A DNA stretch of 12,801 bases from Pseudomonadota bacterium (GTDB lineage: Bacteria > Pseudomonadota > Gammaproteobacteria > Xanthomonadales > Xanthomonadaceae), in assembly GCA_023444765.1 (NCBI GenBank), contig JAEXLY010000249.1, positions 1-12,801 of the forward strand. The letters are read 5' to 3'. The position numbers were made by a program, and so were the translations under genes. The notes under the pieces are model-generated. The model was not told the origin of the DNA. It worked only from the letters and a program-made list of their open reading frames with translations, and searched no databases. Below are positions 8,587-12,801 of this stretch, piece by piece; the stretch's first letter is position 1; every line of letters begins with the position of its first letter.

Positions 8587-8634
8587 CACAGCCTGCCCGG
8601 AGGTGCCCGTCTGCGGCGGGCTTCAGTATCGGAA

Positions 8635-8669
8635 AACCACAAAATTCCCGGTTTCCCCACGAAGCGCCA
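8635..8669 (-). promoter_or_regulatory. Candidate MraZ operator: four 10-bp-phased boxes
   Basis: Read on the minus strand, TGGCG (8669-8665), TGGGG (8659-8655), GGGAA (8649-8645) and TGGTT (8639-8635) follow one another every 10 bp with 5-nt spacers. MraZ is known to bind TGGGN direct repeats separated by 5 nt, normally three or four in front of mraZ. The second box is a perfect match, the first and fourth match at the TGG core, and the third is degenerate. The array begins at the last base of the -10 element and covers the likely start site, a position that fits repression. Confidence 0.75.
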
Positions 8670-8697
8670 CCTTATGGACGGGTCACGACGATGTCAA
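8669..8697 (-). promoter_or_regulatory. mraZ (dcw operon) sigma-70-type promoter
   Basis: The minus strand has a perfect -35, TTGACA (8697-8692), a 17-nt spacer, and TAAGGT (8674-8669) as -10, which keeps the first two and last T positions of TATAAT. The transcription start would be near 8662, giving a leader of about 75 nt to mraZ. No other good promoter is seen within the eight-gene cluster, so this is probably the main one. Confidence 0.72.
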
Positions 8698-8766
8698 CAG
8701 CTTTCATGTGGAAATTTCATTAATCCGCTCAATGACTTGCGCGACACTTCACAGACTTGTTCAAGC

Positions 8767-8795
8767 CTTATCCACAAGCTGCTGATAAGTCTCAA
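8767..8795 (-). promoter_or_regulatory. Possible second, upstream dcw promoter
   Basis: On the minus strand TTGAGA (8795-8790), a 17-nt spacer and GATAAG (8772-8767) resemble -35 and -10 elements with 5/6 and 4/6 matches; an AT-rich stretch, CAATTTTTG, lies just upstream. The DnaA box covers the -10. The arms CTTATC/GATAAG (8767-8772 and 8784-8789) also form an inverted repeat with 11 nt between them. Confidence 0.35.
8768..8776 (+). promoter_or_regulatory. Perfect DnaA box
   Basis: TTATCCACA matches the DnaA box consensus at all nine positions. Two 7/9 matches are near: TTATCAGCA on the minus strand at 8788-8780 and ATTTCCACA on the minus strand at 8715-8707. The set sits 70-120 bp upstream of the mraZ -35. 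Binding by DnaA is inferred only. Confidence 0.55.
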
Positions 8796-8804
8796 AAATT
8801 GAGA
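8790..8804. repeat. Short inverted repeat in AT-rich island
   Basis: TCTCAA and TTGAGA are perfect 6-bp arms separated by AAA. It could be a protein-binding palindrome. The stem is too short to act as a terminator. Confidence 0.3.
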
Positions 8805-9160
8805 TTCCTGCGCTGTGAAGGTCACGTGCAGGGGCGGTGGGCCCGGCGTGAACGGATAGCGGGCGGCCGCCGCGCCCGGACCCGGCGCCGCGCCCTGCTC
8901 CGGCAGGTCCGTCCCCCGCGGCTTGCCGGCCACGCAGGAAAGGGGCTTTCCGCCCATCAGGGGAAGCCCACGGCGGACGGATCCGGGAGCGGTTCCGGGC
9001 CAGGGGATGGACGCCGCTCCCGTCCGGGACCGCTCACCGGCTCGGCCAGCCCGCTTTGGGGTCCGGCCCGGGCGACCGGTTCCGGCGGACGGGGTGCGGC
9101 GTCCGTCCCAACCCATGATCGACCCCCATCCGGCAGCGGCGCCCGTCCCGCAGCCGGGAG

Positions 9161-9199
9161 AAGAAAGAAAAAAGCCGCGGCCCCCGAGGGGGCCGCGGC
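9161..9199 (-). terminator. Rho-independent terminator of the TonB receptor gene
   Basis: On the minus strand a perfect 12-bp GC stem (arms 9199-9188 and 9185-9174) closes on a very tight loop and is followed by a T-rich tract (TTTTTTCTTTCTT, 9173-9161). It begins 23 nt after the receptor stop codon. It should prevent read-through from the receptor gene into the dcw control region. Confidence 0.88.
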
Positions 9200-9221
9200 C
9201 GCGGACAGCAGGCAGCGTGGA

Positions 9222-12113
9222 TCAGAAGCGCTGCTGGTACTTCATGAACACGAACCGGCCGATGTCGAAGCCGCCGTAATAGGCGAAGCTCGAGTTGGGC
9301 TGGTCGTACGCGGGCGCCGCGTAGTGGTTGAACACGTTGTTCGCGCCCACCGCCACGGTGGCGTCCCACGGGGTCTTCACCGCGAACTGGACGTCGTGGA
9401 AGGTGTTCGAACCGGTGCGGTTCATCGGCACGTTCTGGCCCTGGGTGTCGGGCGCGGCATAGTCGGGGATGTTGCAGATCGAGTCGAAGTAGCACTCTTC
9501 CTTCATCGCCGAGTAGTAGCGCATGCCCCAGTTCACCGAGTACGGACCGTTCTCCCAGTTCAGGTTCAGGTTCGAACGCAGGCGGAAGTTGCCGCCGAAG
9601 CTGACGTACACCGACTCGGGCGTGGTCTCCTCGTTGGTGGTCTTGAGGTTGTTCCTGGTGACGTAGGTGTTCTGCCACGTCGCCGCGAAGTTCCCGTAGT
9701 CGGTGCCCAGGCGGTAGGACAGGTCGAAGTCGAAGCCCTCGGTTTCCTGGTAGCCGGCGTTGCGCAGGCCGTAGGTGAGGTCGTTGACGATGCCGGTGAC
9801 AGGATCACGCGTGAAGCCCGCGCAACGCGATTCGATCAGCGCGACGTAGCAGTCGCTCAGCATCTGGTTCGGGCTGTCGGACACCAGGGTGTTGTCGATG
9901 GTGATGTTCCACCAGTCCAGCGCCAGGCTCACGCCCTCGACCCAGGACGGGCTGTACACCAGGCCGACGGTCTTGGACGTGGAGGTCTCCGGCGACAGCA
10001 GCGGGTTGGAGCCGCTGGTGAAGGGCACCGGCGTCTGCGCACCCGGGCCGTCGGTCGGGATGAAGCCCTGCTGCAGCTGGCGGTAGCCGGCCGAGACGTC
10101 CTGCAGGCAGCGCGCGGTCCCGGCGGCGGTGCCGTAGACGCTGTCGCAGGGATCGCGGAAGCCCTGGGTGAAGGTCTGCGAGCCGCCGCCGTACAGGTCG
10201 GAGATGGTCGGCGCGCGGAAGCCCTCGGCCCAGGTGGCGCGGACCAGCAGGTCGTCCATCGGACGCCACTTCAGGCCGAACTTGCTGTTGGTGGTATCGC
10301 CGAAGGTGTCGAAGTCCGAGTAGCGGCTGGCCACGTTGAAGCTCAGCTCCTGCGCGAACGCCACGTCGGCCAGCACCGGCACGTTGAGCTCGACGTAGAA
10401 CTCGTCGACCGAATACTCGCCCGAGGTCGGGCCGGCGGCGAGGTTGGTCGAGTCGCCCGACTGCGAGATCGCGTCCGGGGCGTAGCCGCCCTTCTCCTGG
10501 CGGTACTCGTAGCCCACCGCGAAGCCCAGGTCGCCCGCCGGCAGGGTCATGATCGAACCGGCGAGGTTGGCGAAGTAGCTGGTGGTCTCGGTCTCGCCCA
10601 GCGCGTGCTCCTGCTTGAACAGGTAGGCGCGCACGGCCTCGTCATCCAGCGAGTTGGCCACCGCGCCGGTGCCGAAGCCGGCAAAGGGGTTCCACGGGGT
10701 GCAGCCGGCGATCACGTTGCCCGGCGTGCCGCAGACCACGCGGCCGGTGGCCGCGTCCAGGAACGACGGACCCACGGCGTTGCGCACGTTGGGCAGGTAG
10801 AAGTTGCCGTTGCTGATCTTGCTCAGCTCGTTCTTGTTGTACAGGTAGCCGGCATCCCAGTCGAAATAGCGCTCGCCGACCTCGAAGCTGCCGTCCAGGG
10901 CCGCGGTGAAGCGCCAGGTGGTCAGTTCGGACTCGGTGACGCGCGGGTTCTCCCAGCCGCGGCGGCGCCAGTCCACGGCGCGGCCGTCGCCCAGCGGGTT
11001 GAAGTAGCTCTGGCCCGACATCGGGATGCCGACCACGGTCGACTGCAGCGGATAGCCGGCGATCTGCGAGGTCGAGACGCGGTTGTTGTAGCCCAGGTCG
11101 GCCGAGAAGCGCACGTTCTGGCTGATGTCGTACTGGCCGTTGACGTACAGCGAACGGCGCTCGACCGGGGTCAGCACGTGCATCTGGTCGGCGGCGTTGC
11201 TTGTGTCGTCGGGGTTCTGGGGATGGAACGCGCCGCCCAAGGCGTTGCCGCCGCGGTCCGGGGCATACCAGTCGGCGGGCAGCGGGGTGGTGTTGCCGTC
11301 CTCGTCCAGGACCGGGGTGCCATCGGGATTGCGCTCGACCAGGCCGCTGTTGCGGTTGTAGCTGCCCCACTGGCCGACAGCCGAGCGGCTGTACTGCGGG
11401 AAGCCCGGGTAACTGTCGCGACTGAACCAGCGATCGCGCGCCCAGACGCCGTCCTCGTTGTGGTACTCGCCGGCGATGGTGATCGAGCCGCGGTCGCCCG
11501 CGAATCCCATGACGAAGTCGTAGTTCTCCTTCGCACCGTCGCCGTCGCTGTACTGGCCGTAATAGACGTTGGTCTCCAGGCCTTCGAAGTTCTTGCGGGT
11601 GATGATGTTGACCACGCCGGCCATCGCGTCGGAGCCGTAGATCGAGGACGCGCCGTCCTTCAGGATCTCGATGCGCTCGACCATCACGGACGGAATCGAC
11701 GCCACGTCCTGCAGGCCGTCGGTGGTGATGCCCAGGCGCTTGCCGTTGACCAGCACCAGGGTGCGGTTGGCGCCGAGGTTGCGCAGGTCGATGTACTGGC
11801 CGCCGACCGCCTCGCCCGAGGACAGCGCGTCGGAGCGGCTGATCGCCGGCGAACCGGCGGCCGTCATGTTCTGCAGGATGTCGGAGACGGTGCTGAAGCC
11901 CTGGCCTTCGATGTCCTGGCGGGTGATGGTCAGGACCGGTTGCGCGGTCTCCATGTCCACCTGGCGGATGCGCGAACCGGTGACCTCGATGCGGTCGAGG
12001 TTGGTGGCGGCGCCTCCGGCGGCCTCCTGCGCGAGCGCGGGCAGCGACACCGCGGCAGCGGCGCCGGCGACCAGGGCCGTGCGGATGGCGTCCCGCAGCA
12101 AACTTGTCTTCAT
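9222..12113 (-). CDS. TonB-dependent outer-membrane receptor, substrate unknown
   Basis: This is an outer-membrane active transporter powered by TonB-ExbBD. The 963-residue precursor has a Sec signal peptide (1-28, cleavage expected after ALA at 26-28), a probable TonB box at 40-45 (DRIEVT), a plug domain at about 55-175 with YIDLRNLGANRTLVLVNGKR (107-126) and DGASSIYGSDAMAGVVNIIT (153-172), and a long 22-strand-type barrel ending in phenylalanine (FVFMKYQQRF), as needed for barrel insertion. RAPTISDLYGGGS (633-645) and NPLLSPETS (703-711) are typical of the family. Eight cysteines occur as four close pairs (461/471, 656/669, 755/764, 874/880), probably disulfides in surface loops. GGAG lies 5 nt before the ATG. 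The gene stands alone with its own terminator, and a putative AraC-type regulator is divergent. The substrate cannot be read from the sequence; the plug style is that of the large receptor paralogues common in Xanthomonadaceae. Confidence 0.93.
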   Translation of the reverse strand: MKTSLLRDAIRTALVAGAAAAVSLPALAQEAAGGAATNLDRIEVTGSRIRQVDMETAQPVLTITRQDIEGQGFSTVSDILQNMTAAGSPAISRSDALSSGEAVGGQYIDLRNLGANRTLVLVNGKRLGITTDGLQDVASIPSVMVERIEILKDGASSIYGSDAMAGVVNIITRKNFEGLETNVYYGQYSDGDGAKENYDFVMGFAGDRGSITIAGEYHNEDGVWARDRWFSRDSYPGFPQYSRSAVGQWGSYNRNSGLVERNPDGTPVLDEDGNTTPLPADWYAPDRGGNALGGAFHPQNPDDTSNAADQMHVLTPVERRSLYVNGQYDISQNVRFSADLGYNNRVSTSQIAGYPLQSTVVGIPMSGQSYFNPLGDGRAVDWRRRGWENPRVTESELTTWRFTAALDGSFEVGERYFDWDAGYLYNKNELSKISNGNFYLPNVRNAVGPSFLDAATGRVVCGTPGNVIAGCTPWNPFAGFGTGAVANSLDDEAVRAYLFKQEHALGETETTSYFANLAGSIMTLPAGDLGFAVGYEYRQEKGGYAPDAISQSGDSTNLAAGPTSGEYSVDEFYVELNVPVLADVAFAQELSFNVASRYSDFDTFGDTTNSKFGLKWRPMDDLLVRATWAEGFRAPTISDLYGGGSQTFTQGFRDPCDSVYGTAAGTARCLQDVSAGYRQLQQGFIPTDGPGAQTPVPFTSGSNPLLSPETSTSKTVGLVYSPSWVEGVSLALDWWNITIDNTLVSDSPNQMLSDCYVALIESRCAGFTRDPVTGIVNDLTYGLRNAGYQETEGFDFDLSYRLGTDYGNFAATWQNTYVTRNNLKTTNEETTPESVYVSFGGNFRLRSNLNLNWENGPYSVNWGMRYYSAMKEECYFDSICNIPDYAAPDTQGQNVPMNRTGSNTFHDVQFAVKTPWDATVAVGANNVFNHYAAPAYDQPNSSFAYYGGFDIGRFVFMKYQQRF

Positions 12114-12132
12114 GAATACTCCAAGATCGTGG

Positions 12133-12161
12133 GTGATAGCGGACGGTTAACAGGCCGTTAA
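12133..12161 (-). promoter_or_regulatory. Possible promoter of the TonB receptor gene
   Basis: On the minus strand TTAACG (12161-12156), a 17-nt spacer and TATCAC (12138-12133) give 4/6 matches to each sigma-70 element. The start would fall near 12126, leaving only a very short leader before the ribosome binding site at 12122-12119. This is tentative. Confidence 0.3.
12147..12161. repeat. Inverted repeat TTAAC-N5-GTTAA upstream of receptor gene
   Basis: The 5-bp arms at 12147-12151 and 12157-12161 are perfect and lie in GC-rich surroundings. They overlap the possible -35, so the repeat may be an operator. Confidence 0.35.
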
Positions 12162-12377
12162 AAGTCCGGCGGGCCGACATTAAGGAGCCCCCCGCCGCGA
12201 CGGGTGCTCGCCCTGTCGCTTCGGCGTGCCCGAAATCGCCTTCCCGCCTGCCTGCCGCTGCGAGCCCGATCGAGAGGAAGGCATTCCGGGCCTGCCGCCC
12301 CGTGTCCACGCGCCCTCCTAGCCAAGCCTGTGAAGGCGCGGGCCCTGGGCCCGCAAACCGCAGCGCCATGCGGTTCT

Positions 12378-12398
12378 TCATCGAAACCTCATCGAAAC
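12378..12398. repeat. Tandem 10-bp direct repeat, 11-bp period
   Basis: TCATCGAAAC occurs at 12378-12387 and again at 12389-12398, identical at all ten positions and separated by one base. The one-helical-turn spacing would place both copies on the same DNA face. It lies 98 nt before the AraC-like start and about 265 nt before the receptor start. Confidence 0.5.
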
Positions 12399-12482
12399 GT
12401 CGCCGCGGCGCGCGGAAACGTGCACGCGATTTCGCGACTTCGGGCACGCCGATCCCCAGCCTTTGCCACCCTTCGGGAGAAC

Positions 12483-12490
12483 AGAGGAAG
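12483..12490 (+). promoter_or_regulatory. Ribosome binding site of the AraC-like gene
   Basis: AGAGGAAG lies 5 nt before GTG 12496 and 8 nt before GTG 12499. It decides the start of a gene that otherwise has an open frame reaching far upstream. Confidence 0.55.
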
Positions 12491-12495
12491 CAGGC

Positions 12496-12801
12496 GTGGT
12501 GGAGGTGGACGTGCGGCGCATCGGACCGGGTAGTGGCCTCGACCTGGCGGAGGTGTCGCGGGTGCAATGCATCCGCGGCGCGGGGCGCGGCAGCCATGCC
12601 GTGGTTCCGCCCGGGACGCCCTCGCTCTGGTGCGTGTTGCGGGGCAGCCTGGAAGTGAACGGTGGCGACGGCCCCTTCCGGGTGGGGCGACGGCAGTTCC
12701 TCGCCCTGCCCGCCGGCGCCGCGGTGCGCGCGGTGGGGCGCGACGGCGCCGACTGGTTGGCCGTGGCGCTGCCCCCCGTGGCGGTGGCGGCCGTCCTGCG
12801 C
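12496..12801 (+). CDS. Probable AraC-type regulator, N-terminal sensor part only
   Basis: 102 codons are present and the gene leaves the window. It begins with tandem GTG codons behind a good ribosome binding site; either could be the start. The visible part resembles a cupin sensor domain: PPGTPSLWCVLRGSLEVNGG (about 39-58), then FRVGRRQFLALPAGAAVRA (about 62-80), the pattern of a ligand-binding half of AraC-family proteins that ends with a DNA-binding helix-turn-helix domain. That domain would lie outside the window and cannot be confirmed, so a plain cupin protein remains possible. Codon use is GC-rich like the neighbours. The divergent arrangement suggests, but does not show, that it controls the receptor gene. 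Confidence 0.55.
   Translation, partial: MVEVDVRRIGPGSGLDLAEVSRVQCIRGAGRGSHAVVPPGTPSLWCVLRGSLEVNGGDGPFRVGRRQFLALPAGAAVRAVGRDGADWLAVALPPVAVAAVLR

Larger units (their letters stand above)
8587..9160. other. Non-coding region between the receptor gene and mraZ
   Basis: No gene is supported here. Positions 8620-8810 are an AT-rich island in otherwise GC-rich DNA and hold the dcw control sites listed separately. Positions 8811-9160 are GC-rich, without start codons, motifs or RNA signatures I recognise. I looked for RNase P RNA core sequences, which often lie near mraZ in gammaproteobacteria, and found none. A 9-bp inverted repeat, CGGGAGCGG at 8984-8992 with its complement at 9014-9022, is the only notable structure. 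Confidence 0.6.
12114..12495. other. Divergent intergenic region
   Basis: This 382-bp stretch lies between the receptor and the AraC-like gene, which are transcribed away from each other. Besides the possible promoter and the repeats listed separately, it has two palindromes: GCGGGCC-CTG-GGCCCGC-type at 12338-12354 and CGCGA-TT-TCGCG at 12425-12436. Neither is followed by a T tract. No small gene is supported. Confidence 0.5.

Noticed and set aside
8768..8788. Replication origin
   Set aside because: One perfect and two imperfect DnaA boxes are too few, and no dnaA, dnaN or other origin-linked genes are near. Regulation of mraZ is a simpler reading.
8694..9116. A 140-codon minus-strand open frame in the non-coding spacer
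   Set aside because: It has low-complexity Gly/Pro/Arg content, runs into the promoter and DnaA box region, and lacks a ribosome binding site or a family resemblance.
8811..9160. RNase P RNA gene
   Set aside because: The conserved core pieces such as GAGGAAAGTCC and the AGGGTGAAA-type segment are absent on both strands.
8757..12161. A 1134-codon open frame on the plus strand opposite the receptor gene
   Set aside because: Its composition (Val, Ala, Arg, Gly, His, Gln-rich, no domain) is that of an antisense frame in GC-rich DNA, whereas the minus strand encodes a complete receptor with all family motifs.
12338..12354. Rho-independent terminator in the divergent region
   Set aside because: The GC palindrome has no following T tract on either strand and no upstream gene that it would terminate.
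10642..12597. A 651-codon minus-strand open frame overlapping the start of the receptor gene
   Set aside because: It is the receptor sequence in another frame, Arg/Pro-rich, without recognisable motifs. The possible upstream start near 12381 has a ribosome-site-like GAGG but the product has no family features.

Overview
The window is GC-rich DNA from a gram-negative bacterium. Protein style suggests a gammaproteobacterium of the Xanthomonadaceae/Lysobacteraceae (Lysobacter, Luteimonas, Xanthomonas relatives): the MraZ N-terminus, a MurE with the meso-diaminopimelate DNPR motif, a large TonB-dependent receptor and an AraC-like cupin protein. The taxon is inferred from protein features, with no database search.

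Positions 1-8586 hold, on the minus strand, the first eight genes of the division and cell wall (dcw) cluster, in transcription order mraZ, rsmH, ftsL, ftsI, murE, murF, mraY, ftsW. ftsW runs off the left edge. There are no intergenic bases: five junctions are 4-nt ATGA/GTGA overlaps, murF/mraY overlaps by 11 nt and mraY/ftsW by 1 nt. The set supplies a transcriptional autoregulator, a 16S rRNA methyltransferase, the septal divisome parts FtsL, FtsI and FtsW, and three steps of peptidoglycan precursor synthesis (addition of diaminopimelate, addition of D-Ala-D-Ala, transfer to the lipid carrier).

Positions 8587-9160 are non-coding. The half nearest mraZ is an AT-rich island carrying a good sigma-70-type promoter, a 10-bp-phased array of MraZ-type boxes over the start site, and further upstream a perfect DnaA box that overlaps the -10 of a second possible promoter. 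The rest is GC-rich with no recognisable gene.

Positions 9161-12113 hold an independent minus-strand gene for a 963-residue TonB-dependent outer-membrane receptor, followed by a strong rho-independent terminator that separates it from the dcw cluster. Positions 12114-12495 are a divergent intergenic region with a tandem 10-bp repeat and a small inverted repeat. A plus-strand gene then starts with a GTG and a good ribosome binding site and runs off the right edge; its 102 codons look like the sensor domain of an AraC-type regulator.

No transposons, CRISPR arrays, tRNAs or rRNAs were seen. The genes are ordinary housekeeping and transport genes. The most interesting material is regulatory: the mraZ control region and the divergent region beside the receptor.
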